From: Castor canadensis
Taxonomy: Eukaryota > Chordata > Mammalia > Rodentia > Castoridae
DNA: 64,000 nucleotides
Assembly (NCBI RefSeq): GCF_047511655.1
Contig: NC_133389.1
Location: 28,867,501-28,931,500, forward strand
Reading direction: 5' to 3'
Below, one piece after another: positions 11,404 through 22,930 of this stretch (positions within the stretch are counted from its first letter, which is position 1; every line of letters begins with the position of its first letter). The notes under the pieces are model-generated. The model was not told the origin of the DNA. It made no database searches and saw only the letters and a program-made list of their open reading frames with translations. The position numbers and the translations under genes were made by a program.

Positions 11404-11545
11404 AAAACAGAATTATAATAACATACTACAATAAAAGATAATTAAAATTTATGGATTATAGATTTGTGGAATTTTCTATTTAATATTTTGGGACTGTGGT
11501 TGACCTTGGGTAAATGAAACTGAGGAAAGTGAAACCAGAGTTGTG
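11404..11545 (+). mobile_element. Tigger-like DNA transposon remnant, 3' part
   Basis: 'aattataataacatactacaataaaagataatt' and 'gtggttgaccttgggtaaatgaaactgaggaaagtgaaacc' continue the element begun at 11010. No transposase reading frame. Confidence 0.65.
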
Positions 11546-11845
11546 GGGAAGGAGACTTTAAAACTGGCATAATTTTAATTGTTTTGCAGTCTCAACCTAT
11601 ATTTAATGTTAAAATTAGATTCCAAATGTGAGAGCAGGAAATGCTGTAGCCTGATAGCTATTGTTCTGCTCCCAACATCTTAGAATTTTAGAAACTTTGT
11701 GGGAGATGTCCAGGTTTCTAAAATTCACCTGCTATGGTCTGGGTTACATTTGGACAAATACATCTTAGGAGTGTTTTTTAAGCTTTTTGGAGTCATAGCT
11801 CCCTCTTTGGAGAAAGAAAAGTGAGAGAGAAAATAGTATGCCTTA

Positions 11846-11941
11846 GGGCTGGAGGAGTGACTCAAGTGGTAGAGCTCCTGCCTAGCAAGCATGAAGCCCA
11901 GAATCAAACCCCATCCCACAGTACCACCACCACCAATAAAA
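11846..11941 (+). repeat. ID-like SINE
   Basis: 'gggctggaggagtgactcaagtggtagagctcctgcctagcaagcatgaagccc' with B-box-like 'aatcaaacccc' and an A-containing tail. tRNA-derived retroposon, not a tRNA gene. Confidence 0.85.
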
Positions 11942-11968
11942 GGTCAACTTTTCAAATTATCTAAATTT

Positions 11969-12192
11969 TCTTTTTTTTTTTAACTGTTGTGTTAGGTGGG
12001 GATACATTGTGGCATTTACAAAAGTTCTTACAATATGTCAAATATATCTTACCTGAATTCACCTCCTCCACTATTCTCCTTTATCCTCCCCTCTCCCCAT
12101 ACCTGGAACAGATATTATTTTAAACTTACATACATGTCTACACAGTATTTGCACTATATTCACCCTCCCACACCCTTTCCCCACCTCCTCCC
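11969..12192 (-). mobile_element. L1-like 3' end, minus strand, with target-site duplication
   Basis: Flanked by AAATTATCTAAATTT (11954-11968) and AAACTATCTAAATTT (12193-12207). A T tract at the low-coordinate end is the poly(A) tail of a minus-strand insertion. Shares its body ('cattgtg(g/a)catttac(a/c)aaagttcttacaatat', 'caccctcc(c/t)acaccctttcc') with the copy at 26239-26518. I read it as an L1 3' end; a non-autonomous retroposon is possible. Confidence 0.7.
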
Positions 12193-13684
12193 AAACTATC
12201 TAAATTTAAAATGAATCTTTCTGAGATGCTTCTTTAGAATGTCAGCATGTCCCCTATTATTAATCAGGGCATCTCAAGAGTTGAGTTGGCAATTCTTGTG
12301 CCAGAGCCACAGATCAGCATCTGGAAGAATTTCCAGTAACTCTGAACACTTCAATCCTATGAGCCTAAAGGTCTGCATGCTGCATGCACCAACGCTTCCC
12401 GGATGCAATGGTCAACACAACTGAAATTCGGACTCGAGGACCATTTGTGAATAGTACCAGGTTTCTGGCCACCTGTCAGACTGAGTGGGGAGCTCAACAC
12501 AAAGAGGTAACTGTGTGATGGAAGGGAACGCTGACCACGGGAGCAGCAGGGTCTGCCAAGTTTATGATCTCACTGGAACAACAAGAAAGGTTTGGGGCCC
12601 CTGGGGGCCTCAGTATTTTGAATCCAGAGAATGTCTCTGAGCCTAGAATAAGATCGAAAGTAGAAGAATAGCCAATAGCTTTTGATAGTCAATTTAGGAA
12701 CATCATGACATTTGTAAGTTTGAGAAAAGAAAAGCATATTGAAAACACCTTTAATGCCTTAAGAAACTGGTGTTTTGATAAGATCCAGGATTCTGTAACT
12801 TCTAAAACCACACTTTAAGACTATATCTTATAGTTCCTTGCAGCAATGAGCAGTGAATTACTTGTGTCCCCATAGCTGGGATTTACCTAATTATTGAGTT
12901 TGCAAGTCCCTGCTTTTAGATCCAGCAGAATGGGTCCAGGTCCTATTGAATCCCCAGGAAGCCAGTGTAGTCATAACTTATTATATTAATAAGAGCTAAT
13001 TAAAGAATCAAGTAATTCACAATAATTTATATATTTTCCTTAGTAACTGCTCCATTATACACCATGTACAACAGGTTTCTGTTTTTTTTAAAAAAAATGT
13101 TAGTGTCACAATTGACCACTCACAATTCAGACCTGGCATTCATCATTTTGATCTGAATTAATAAGAATCCTCTGTGATCTCCACATACAATTTAATGAAA
13201 TGAGACACAATTTAAACAACAACAAAATTTTCAACTTTTTTATCTGCAATATGCTGCATTTCCAAAGAAGTGGCATGTGTGCGCCCAACTTTGACTAATG
13301 GGTGGTTTCCACACACCACAAAGAGGCAGTCAATTTCACAGGGATAAAAATAGCACATGCACTGTCATGTGCTTGTTAACTACATGTGAAGGGCGAGGAG
13401 GGCTAGCAACAGACATAGATTCGCTCAGATGAAAAAAGGAAACTGAACTCTATAAAGCCACAATGGAAGGAAGCATAGAGGAATCCCAGCATGAGTCCTG
13501 TGAAGCTTTTTGTCAGGAGGTGGAGTGCATTCACACTCACAATCCAGAGCACTGGAGGGCTAGGCTAGGAGCTGAAGGTTGTGATGATTAGGAAACCAGC
13601 CTGAAAAACCTGCTAGACAGGAGTTCCATGCTCCTTGCAGGTTGCCTGACCCATAAGAAGAGAGGACTAAATGAGACAAAAATA

Positions 13685-13735
13685 AATGACTAATAATAAT
13701 AATAAATAACTAAATAATAAATAAAGGACTAAATG
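13685..13735 (+). repeat. (AAT)n-type imperfect microsatellite
   Basis: Repeated 'aataataataaataactaaataataaata' pattern. Simple sequence. Confidence 0.8.
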
Positions 13736-13939
13736 GGCACAAAATAAGTGCTCAGCAAATGTCAACTGCAGTCCTGATGACATTATGAGGCAGGAAGACA
13801 AAGAGGCAAGCATAAGCATTGGGCACTAGAAAAGCTTTTCTAAAGTTGGAGCCAAGTATTGGGTTTTGGAAGCTTCCTATGGTTCTGAGGGTTAATGAGA
13901 TCCACAGCAATGAATCCCAGGCACAGCGAGGGAACAGGT

Positions 13940-14141
13940 GAAAATTATAGAGAGGAGGAAAAGGAGAATAAACTGGAGGAGGAAGAGAAAGGAGAAGAAG
14001 GAAAGGGAAGAAAAAGGAAAAGAATGAAAAAGAGACGAAGAAAGAAGGAAGACGGAGGAAGGGATGGAGGAAGAAGGAAAAGGAGGAGTAGGAAGAAAAG
14101 AGGAAGGAGAAGTGGAAGAAGAGGAGGAGAAGAGGGAAACC
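13940..14141 (+). repeat. ~200-bp polypurine tract
   Basis: Almost continuous A/G sequence made of irregular GGA/GAA/AAG units with only scattered pyrimidines. The opposite strand is polypyrimidine. It keeps several frames open on both strands (Lys/Arg/Glu-rich on +, Ser/Phe/Leu-rich on -), which is a composition artefact, not coding evidence. Such mirror-like purine tracts can adopt triplex structures. Confidence 0.9.
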
Positions 14142-14319
14142 AGCCTGCATCCTTGGTGGGAGGCAGAGGTTGGGAGGAGGAGGATGAACAAATCAATATC
14201 TGCCTGAGTTTCCCGATCTGTTCTCCGTGAACACTTCTACTTGGCCCTAATATGGAAATGCATATGGAATGAGGAGAGGAGCCTAACTGCAGGGAAGGCA
14301 GGCAGTTGCTAGAATGAGA

Positions 14320-14490
14320 CAGAGGCACATGGTTCATAGCGAGAGTTCCAGGTTTGACTGCCACTGCCCCAACCCCCTTTGCTGGGTGACCTGGGCAGAT
14401 TCCCTAGCGAGCGTTTTTCCCAACAGTGCAGCAACACTGCTACCTGCATCCTGGGGTTACTGAAAGGATTAAATGAGTGAAATGTGGATG
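14320..14490 (+). repeat. MIR-like ancient SINE
   Basis: Order of landmarks: 'gttccaggtttgactgccactgcc', 'gggtgacctgggcagattccc', 'ggggttactgaaaggattaaatgag'. This is the MIR arrangement including its 3' part. Confidence 0.65.
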
Positions 14491-15059
14491 TGTTGCAACT
14501 TGTTGCTACTATAGGCTGTTTCAACATTTGATGCTTACATTCCTGAAGGACTGTGTATTGTAAACCAGCTAGGATTAGAGGCAGACCTTCTACAGATTTC
14601 TCGGATTGTACTTATAGAAGGTAGAACAGGCAACAAAGCTTGTTTTGATACCAGACAATTAAGTGTCATTGATAAATTGGGTGGGACATGAGAAGAGGTG
14701 TTGGGAGGGCATCAAAAGGAAAGGTGAGAGAAAGGAACTCTGGGATTGGAGGTAAGTAAGTGTTTGGGGGCATGAATGAAGAGGAGCTCCCATTATCAAG
14801 ATGGAGGTGACAAAAGCAAGCAAACATGTTCTGCAAATGTTGAACTGGAAAGGAGCAGAAAATTAAAGTGACCTCAAATGCTGCCATTCTGAAATCCCCC
14901 AAAATGACTGGTCTGATTGTTTTTGTGACTCTACATCCAGAAGTCATTGTTGCCACCACGTCCTGTCCACCTTCCCTAGGTAATCTGTCTCCTGTTTCCT
15001 CTCTTCCCCTTCAGCACTCTCTTCCTTCCTTTATTCAACATTCATCACATGGCTGCTAT

Positions 15060-15082
15060 TTATTTATTTATATTTATTTATT
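15060..15082 (+). repeat. (TTTA)n microsatellite
   Basis: 'tatttatttatttatatttatttatttta' simple repeat. Confidence 0.8.
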
Positions 15083-15174
15083 TTACTTTCTTCCCACTAG
15101 CCATCTATATGGTCTCAGAGCCTGTCCCCACACCTGGGATCTACTAACCATGGCAAGGGATGTGGACTGTAAAT

Positions 15175-15420
15175 AGGTGATCTTTGTCCTCACTTTGAGA
15201 TGCCTCCCATCAGGTTCTTCTCCTCATCCAGGACACAGCACACATTTGCCCACCTCTAGGAAGCCTTCTCACCCTTGCAGCCGGCATCCTTTTTTTAAGC
15301 ACTGCTCATGCTTATCTCAGGTTCCTTGGTGTTGTGTGCTGTTTGTCTTGGGTTACTCTCCTCTACCCCACTGTACTGTCAATAGACTCAGGAAAGTGCT
15401 ACTCAGAATGCCTCTCTGTT
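15175..15420 (+). repeat. Probable L2 LINE fragment
   Basis: Contains 'tcaggttcttctcctcatccagg', 'ctctaggaagccttctcacccttgc' and 'gttactctcctctacccc', the phrase order of L2 3' ends ('..aggaagccttccctgacccc..'). Diverged; boundaries uncertain. Confidence 0.5.
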
Positions 15421-15767
15421 GCCACTTCCAGCACCTGGAGTATTCTGGGTATGGAAGATGCTCTGAGAAAGTGGTTGATACAGATGTTAGTGTCATGTTC
15501 AAAGAGATTAAAACTGACCATAAAGGATAACACTGGGTCAGCCAAAACTGTTATGCAAAGGAGCTTAGCCAGGGATCCTTGGTTCTTAGTCCTTGGTTCT
15601 GCAGGTCTCAAGACAAATTCATGACCCTTGAGACTGAATGGTCAGTAGTTTTATGGGAAGGACTAATGAAAGGAGCTTGGTGATCACATTAGAAGATTTC
15701 ATTTAAAATGGCATCTTTTAGATTCTCAAACAGAATTATTCTTCCAAATTATTACAATTGTTTTTAA

Positions 15768-15852
15768 TTTTTTTGGTAGTACTGGAGTTTGAATTCGGGG
15801 CTTGTGCTTGCTAGGCAGATGGGCCTACTATGTGAGCTGCTCCACCAGCCCC
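15768..15852 (-). repeat. ID-like SINE, minus strand
   Basis: 'ggtagtactggagtttgaattcggggcttgtgcttgctaggcagatgggcctactatgtgagctgctccaccagccc' is an ID unit in reverse. Confidence 0.8.
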
Positions 15853-16045
15853 AATTAGCTCTTATTAGAAACAAACTCCATCTCACCTACCTGAATCTGG
15901 CTGTCTGCATCTTTTATCTGTGGCTGTTACTGTGGATTCATTTTCTGTTCAGTGGTTCCCTTCCTTTCTTCCTTTCTCTTTTTTGTAGCCTCATCTGGAG
16001 GGGGGAGAGGGAATGTGAAAATACTGTATAGATCAAAAGTTTCCA

Positions 16046-16372
16046 AGCCAGGCACAGTGGCTCACTCCCAGCTACTTGGGAGGCAGAGATCAGAAGGCTT
16101 GCAGTTTGAAGTAAGTCTGGGCAAAAAGTTACTGAGAGCTAATTCAACCAATCAGCTTGCCCAACTGTGAGAAGGCTCACAGTCCATTTAAGCCAGTCAG
16201 GGCAAAATAGTTTACAAGATCCTATCCCGAAAAAACCCATCACAAAAAAGAGCTAGTAGAGTGATTCACAGTGTAGGCCCCTACCAGAAAAAAAAACCAA
16301 AAAGGACTGGGGCTGGGGAGTTGGTTCAAGTGGTAGAGAGCACTTAACCTAGCAAGTGTGAGCCCCTCCTAA
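16046..16372 (+). repeat. Composite B1+ID SINE followed by a second ID unit
   Basis: B1 half with an internal extra segment (16140-16200), then 'gagctagtagagtgattcacagtgtaggcccctaccag' (degraded ID), then a second ID-like unit 'ggctggggagttggttcaagtggtagagagcacttaacctagcaagtgtgagcccc'. The array looks like an older composite plus an adjacent later insertion. Confidence 0.7.
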
Positions 16373-19025
16373 GAAATGTCTCCAGAGCTGTTTGAAAACA
16401 GTAATTAAAAAAATGAAGATGATGGAGACAAAACGATCCCCAAGGCCTATTGCTGGGCAAGTAGGGTTGCCCAGGCGAAGGCTGCAGACTTTGCGCTGCC
16501 GTTTGGCAAGCATGTTTTTTAGACAGTCCTCATTTGCAGTAAAGATCTTTGCCACTGTGCCTTCATGCATGTTGCACAGCAGTGTTTTTCTCTGCTACCT
16601 TTATACTACAGTTTTCCCAAAATAGTTGTGTTTTAATGATTCTCATTACAGAAACAAGCTTAATGATTTTTCAGATCCAATTATATCTTCAACAACCTGT
16701 AGAAATGGCAATACCTTTTAATATTTTTGTTCATTTGCTGAATGGCCAATCTTTGTATCTCAAAAATTATACACGTGGTTGTCATAGAAAATTTTAAATC
16801 TACAGAAGCACAAAGGGAAGAAAAGAAAAACATCACCCATAATCTTACTACCTAGCAATAACCAGTGTTAACATTTTGGAGTTTCGGTCTTTTTAATCTG
16901 TAGTATATCCTTTTTTTAAAGAAAGTAAAATATACACATCATTTTTTACTCTTTTTTCTACTTAAAATGTGACTCTTTGTTCAATTCCTAGTTCTGAAAA
17001 AAAAAAGCCTCTTTTTTTAACTATACAACAGTCTCTGATGTTAGACATCAGAGTTATGTCCTCTTATGTTAGACATGAGAGTTTGTCCACCCCTAATTGT
17101 CACAAATGTAAATCAAATTACCATCCCCACTCTCCCCCACCACCAGCACAGGAGAGATAGGAAAGGTGCTTAGAGCCCAAATAAATTGGTTTACTTTGTC
17201 ACCAAATCTTAATGTTAGAGCAAGAAAGGACTTTAGAGCATCATTTGCCACCCTTGATTCTTCAGATAAAAGTCTGAACCCCAGAGTGGGCCAGTCCCTG
17301 TCAATGACAGAATCCAGACTACTATGCTCTTTTCACTCCCCACACATTCATTCACCCCTGCTATATGCGAAGGTGGGCCTGGAAAAATTTTAAAGTGTCT
17401 AAAACTTAACCTTCCTGCCCTCTACAAACTCTCTGTGTAGCTGGGAGGCAGATGTATAATAACTGATAATATGTATTATGGATGCATTAACAGAGGTATG
17501 GATGGGTGCTAGAAGAGTACAAAAGAAAGGTGACTAGTTCTGGCAGGACGGACAAGAGAACTGAGGGACTTTCTGGAGGAGGTAACATTTGAACTAGGTT
17601 TTAAAGAAAAGAAAGGTACTTAATATAAAGATTGACTACCACAGAAGCAAAGGCAAAAATAGTGGAAGTATGATACTTGTTTGAGTACTGGAGAAGGCTT
17701 TGATGGGTGGTAGAGTGTAGGGGTTTCCTCCATGCCTTTCACTGCAGCCAACTGAGCCATTTGCAGTGGCTTTCTTCCTTCCACATCTCTGCAGGATGAC
17801 ACAAAGGAATGAGAGCTCTTCCCTCCATCCCATCCTTGCCCTGCCTCACATATTTCCCTCTACTTTAGTATCTGTCACATCACATTTAAAAAATATATAA
17901 ATTACAACACATGGTTGGGGTTGGAGATAGAATTCATAGTATAGAAAGGTAGAAGTTAGACAAGTTAAAAAAACAAAGTCTTTTCGTCTCTAAGTGCCCT
18001 GAGCTCATGAGTGGTAAAGCATTCGTTACCTTGAAAGTGATAGAAAGCTATGGAGACTGATGGGCAGAATGAAAGGGATTTGGAGGAGGACATCAGTCAG
18101 AAACCTGTTCAGGAAGAGGTGCCTGCTGGTGAGAAGTAACAGAATAAGGGAAGGATGGAGGGAGCGCTCAGAGTATCCCCACACCAGCTTGTTAGCTGTA
18201 GATGTGAAACAGAAGAGAAAGGAAAAGGTGAAGGTGGAATTTCTAGTTCTAGCTGCAACCCTGCAGTTTGGAAAAACTAGAAATTTCAACCAGAAACACA
18301 GTATGGAATCCTGTTCATTTCTCCTTTAAAACAGAAAGAACTAAAAGTCAGCCAGGTGTACACTTTAGAAGATACAATGCCATGCTATACACTTGGAAGT
18401 CATTTCTTTCCTTAAATGAAATAAAAATAACCAATACATAGGATAGCAAAATGATTTTGTATATCAATACACCTTGAAGCTTTCTCTTCTCAGATCAAGG
18501 CCAAGTCTGTAGCACAGCACCAGGCCAAAGAGGAGTGATAACAGACACAGGGGTGAAGGCTTGCTGGTTGGGAGAGTCAGGCTAGAGTGCCAGAGAGATG
18601 AGCTGCAGGGAACCCACACTCATGTCCTGTTCACCCAGCAGGCATTACAGTCATGGCACTCAGCACTTCCTATGGCCAGCTATGTGAGGTCCACTTCCTC
18701 ATTGGCTTTGGACATCTGAAGACAGTCCAGTTTCAGTGCTGGGACTGCACAAGTGTGCACAGGGTAGAGAGCACGATGGCACTGGACATTTGTGGATCAC
18801 TCTCTGTGCAAGGGATCAGACTGAATGGGGTATGAGATACTGCGAAAAACAAGGCGTAGCTCTTATCCTCTCAGAATTTCCTGTCCATTTTAACTAAATT
18901 ACAGAGTATTGAAAACATTCTTTCAAATAACCACAGTGCTAACTTTAAAAAAAGAAAGAAGACCTAAAGGGAATGGACGGGGTGGGGGGACTCTCTGTGG
19001 AATTGTCAATGATATTTTTGCTAGA

Positions 19026-19300
19026 TACAATTGTCTCTCAGTATCCATAACAGGTGGGCTCTCGGACTCCCTGCAGATACCAAAATCTGTGGATATTCAT
19101 GTTCCTTGTATAAAGTGGTGTAGTATTTGTATATTACCTCTATAAGCCTTCCATATACATAATCTTAAATCATCTCTGGAATACTCAGAATACCTAATAC
19201 AATGCAAATGCTATGTAAATAGTTCTTACATCATATTGTTTGGGTAATAATAACAAAAACTATACATGTTCAGAACAGATGCAATTTTTAAAAGTATGCT
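19026..19300 (+). mobile_element. Tigger/MER2-type DNA transposon remnant
   Basis: 'caattgtctctcagtatccataac', 'agataccaaaatctgtggatattcatgttcc', 'tacctaatacaatgcaaatgctatgtaaatagtt' and 'tacatgttcagaacagatgcaattttt' match the order of the common pogo-like MITE. No coding capacity. Confidence 0.75.
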
Positions 19301-19408
19301 TGATCTTAGATTGACTGAATGGATGAATACAGGACCCTTGAATGTGTGCACTAAAAGTCGGTTTTGTACTTTCATGAAATGCTTTCTCTATTTCTTTCTC
19401 CCCCCCAG

Positions 19409-19476
19409 ATAACTTTCAGGATCAGATGAAAAGGGAACTCGCCTATCGAGAAGAAATGGTGCAACAGTTACAAATT
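19409..19476 (+). CDS. SKOR2: SKOR2 coding exon (second from last, coiled coil)
   Basis: Acceptor is a C-rich run plus AG at 19407-19408; donor ATT|GTAAG at 19476/19477. The exon completes an Asn codon and encodes NFQDQMKRELAYREEMVQQL then QI, ending in phase 0. It continues the coiled coil of the preceding exon (hydrophobic F, M, L, M, L at heptad-like spacing with charged residues between). Length is 68 bp. If the intron were retained, translation would add VRCIST and stop, so the reading frame closes 18 bp into the intron. The recognised motif and the exact phase fit with both neighbours make the call firm. Confidence 0.92.
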
Positions 19477-22400
19477 GTAAGATGCATTTCTACTTAAAAA
19501 TAAACTCCCTCCCAATCTGTATGAGATGTTCCTAATTTTGCCAGGAAATCCTTTGGTCCACTTACCTCTCAGCTGGTTGAGATGCTAATTACCAAGAGAT
19601 TTACTTAGGCACAGGGTAAACAGATGCGGCAGTATATTTCCTCTAAATGTAACTACCTCCCATGTGTTAATAGACAGATGTGTGAATTGTCTCTGTGGGC
19701 GAACTAGAGGTACCTGCATTTTCTTCCACAGTGCAAACTTCAGAACATAGTGCTGGAATACAGCGGGGGCTCAGAGGAGAGCCACTGTCTTTCACCCTCC
19801 TCTCCTTTAACCAGCCAGGCTCAAAACGGTCAAAAGAAGTTAGTATCAACACAATTAACCAATTATATATACTTAAAGGATGATGAAAAGAAACAAATTA
19901 TTTCCAAATGAAGTGTGTCACTCACTCTATGCTAATCATTCCTGCAAGTGATCTGTTTTATAGGGAAAACACCAGAAAGATGTCTTGTAAATGTAGTAGC
20001 TTTGTTTGGAGGTTTTGTTTGCTTTCTGAATTCCTCACCCTTTGTCCCCATGCTAACACATCTGGTACTATGCATTAGTGCTTTTAAATAAATCTCCTGT
20101 GCATCCTCATTTTTGTAAATACATTGGAGAGAATGATTTCTGCCCAATATTTTCGAGATATTTTTAATCACTGGGATAAAGGCATATGCTGCTCCTTAGT
20201 GGTGTTGCCAGCATGGTTATTGTAGTTTGGGTTGACTGACATCTTTGAGCTGATTTGTGTTACTCTTAGACCATTAGGCATGTGTCTCTGAGAGCCAGGT
20301 ATCTAATTCTCTGTCAGAATTATTTAAGAAAGACAGTTGTTAATGTTTCTTTTCTGCCGTGGAGGAATCATGCCTGTGTTCACAGAGATTCCTGAGAATC
20401 ATTTTTAAAGCAATATTGAGTTTCATTGTATTTTTCCATAAGCTGGGGGCTCAGTTAAAAGAGCTCCCACACATGCTGGGGCCCAAGCACTCACTCACTC
20501 ACTAACAACCCTCAGCTCTGAAAACCCCTATGCTTGACAGGGGCTTTCTTCTTGTGTTGTTTTTGTGTGTGTATTAATTTTGCTTGCACCTAAATTCACT
20601 TGGGGAACAGAGTATTTTCTTAATAGATTGATAACAAATCCCCCACAGAGGGTAAAAAAAAAAAGCCTATCTACTATTCGCAGCTTTTGATTTCTAGATA
20701 ATAAGAGCTATAATTACTTGCTGTGAATACACTTAACTGTTTTCATCCTCCAAAGGAAGAATTTAAATATAGGGTTGGAGGTAGAGGGAATAAAATTTTA
20801 AGACCTTACTTATTTTGCAAGGGGCATCGACTTAATATTTTTTAAACAAAAATTGTCATACATGAAACAAAAATTTTTTGGCATCTCAGGTAAGTGGTGA
20901 ATACAGCAGAACAGATGTTAGGAAAGGAGACTGAAAACTTGTTTCTAAGTCCATTTTTAAGGCCAGTTATGTAATTTTAATGTCTTAATTTTCTTTGACA
21001 TTTGGTTTCTTTAGTAAAAGAGGAAATGATATTGAATCCCTGTAATAAGCAAGTACTATTAATAGAAGAAGAAAACTGTCTCATGTCTTTTGAGCTATTT
21101 GGTCCCTGGAAGACACAAAGTGATATTACTAAATGGTCTTATTACACTGTGTTACAAAATATTCTATCATCATGCATTCATCCATTTAGACAAGTGTTAT
21201 TCATCCATATTCCTCTAGATAGTAAAGTATTCCTGGTAGCAAGTTAAACAGTTTGAGAGAAGGTAGAATTTTTCCCGTAGCCTTGTAGATATGATATAAT
21301 TCCTGAAATTAAAAGAAAATACATCCAATCTAATAACATAAAAATTGGTACCAAGACATGATTTGTCACTCTGCTTCTTTCCCCTCTCTTGAGGTCCCTA
21401 CCACAGGAGGCTCTGGGACACCAAGTTGCCCCCTAGGACAGTGCCCGGGATTGACTAGTTAGCAGGAGATATTTGTTGAATGAATCATCACCCATTAATC
21501 CCCTTGACTCAACTCTGAGTAGCAATTCTTGTAATTTCTTTCCAAATTTCCATGGTTTGGTCCTGATGCTTTCAAATGCCCTTTTATGCACTAAGCAATT
21601 CATAAAGGATGGCATGCTAGTAAATAAACTATGAAGAGCTTCAAGGTCTGCAAACTTGGCCTTCACCCATCCCACACTGTTCATTAAATACCAGTTCTTC
21701 CCTCAAAAAAGAATTGTTATAAAGCTTACACTCACAGGACTATTATAAGGTACAAATGAGAAGCAAACATGAAGTCACGAAATGTGCTTACCAGCCATAC
21801 TGTGCTGTCAATATTATGATCAATTAACTGTGTGGTCCTCTTCAATATATGCCTCTAATAGTGAACTAGTTAAGCCCTAGTGGCTACCGTTGTGTTTGTG
21901 CAGGAAAGAGCTGTGATTGCGTTACACTATCTGTTTTAGAATTGAGACAACAGACTCAGTGTAACTTGAACAGTAATTTATTTGGTTCTTTTTTTTCTTT
22001 TATCTTTTATCTGGTTCTTTATCCAGCTTTATGTATTTGAGAGTACCTGGAGGGAAATGTCTAGAAAATTCTGTCCAGAGATTATCAAGGAATTGCAAAG
22101 TCTCAGTTATTGGCTTTTTGAATGTTTTAGTTGACTGTTCTCATGTACCAGTAAAAATGGTTGCATTCTTTGCTTCCCAAGAACAGATCAATCCACTCAA
22201 CATTATTTTATATTTAAAATTTACAGAGCATATATTACAAATTAGACACTTTTTCTTTAGATGAAATAAAAACCTAGCTTATCTTGCAATCATGGAGAAT
22301 TCAAATATATTAAAACCATCATATTTTTTAATGATTCCCATAGATCCACAGACATTTATCCTATATTGTTACACAGTGTTCCTATTCAAAAGACTTATAT

Positions 22401-22499
22401 CAAAAGCATCTTGGGTCTCATTGCCGTAAAAAGAAAACTTATGAATTTCTCTGGATCCAACATGTTTAGATTCTTTCTTGATTATCATTTCTGTGCCAG

Positions 22500-22930
22500 G
22501 GCTCCTTTTCTCAGTTTGTGAAATGCAAAGCCGTGACGACTATAGAATCAGATGATGGACGGTCCTTGGGCTTTTGTAAATGAATGCTCATGAACAGTGT
22601 TGTGAGATTCAAAACATATGCACAATTAGGTTACTTAACGTTTGTGCATGGCCCCAAGCTGACTCTTTAAAAAAGCCTTAAAATTTGAGTTTTGCAGTAC
22701 TTGACACAGTCCTTTAAAATTCCCCATCCCTGCTCTGGGTTCTCAAATGCTTAAAGCAGTTTCTTTATTAAACCCTGTTTATTTATGCAAAGCAAAGAAA
22801 TATATTACTCTATGAACCAATCAATTTTAAAATGTAGCAAGTTCGGGAAGATGTAAATATTTAGCATAATAAAAGGTCAAGGTCATCTCATTCACAAATG
22901 AATTGTGACCGTGTTCAATTTAAAAGAAAA
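22500..22930. promoter_or_regulatory. Candidate intronic enhancer with nuclear-receptor and FOX/octamer-like sites
   Basis: Repeat-free block. Shows TGTTTATTTATGCAAA at 22776-22791 (forkhead-like TGTTTA joined to octamer-like ATGCAAA) and a perfect direct repeat AGGTCAAGGTCA at 22874-22885, with A-rich sequence just 5'. The latter is a DR0 element and also contains the extended half-site TCAAGGTCA used by ROR, ERR and SF-1 type receptors. Function is inferred only from motifs. Confidence 0.3.

Larger units (their letters stand above)
10544..19408 (+). other. SKOR2 intron (8.9 kb)
   Basis: Runs from GTAAGA to a C-rich tract plus AG at 19407-19408. Contents listed separately: Tigger-like transposon split by a SINE, ID SINEs, an L1 fragment with target-site duplication, a polypurine tract, MIR and L2 pieces, and a composite SINE. 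No further exon recognised; the long open frames at 13.75-14.36 kb come from the polypurine tract. Confidence 0.8.

Noticed and set aside
13752-14364. Four overlapping open frames of 99-139 codons on both strands
   Set aside because: They all come from the polypurine tract, which encodes only Lys/Arg/Glu or Ser/Phe/Leu runs.
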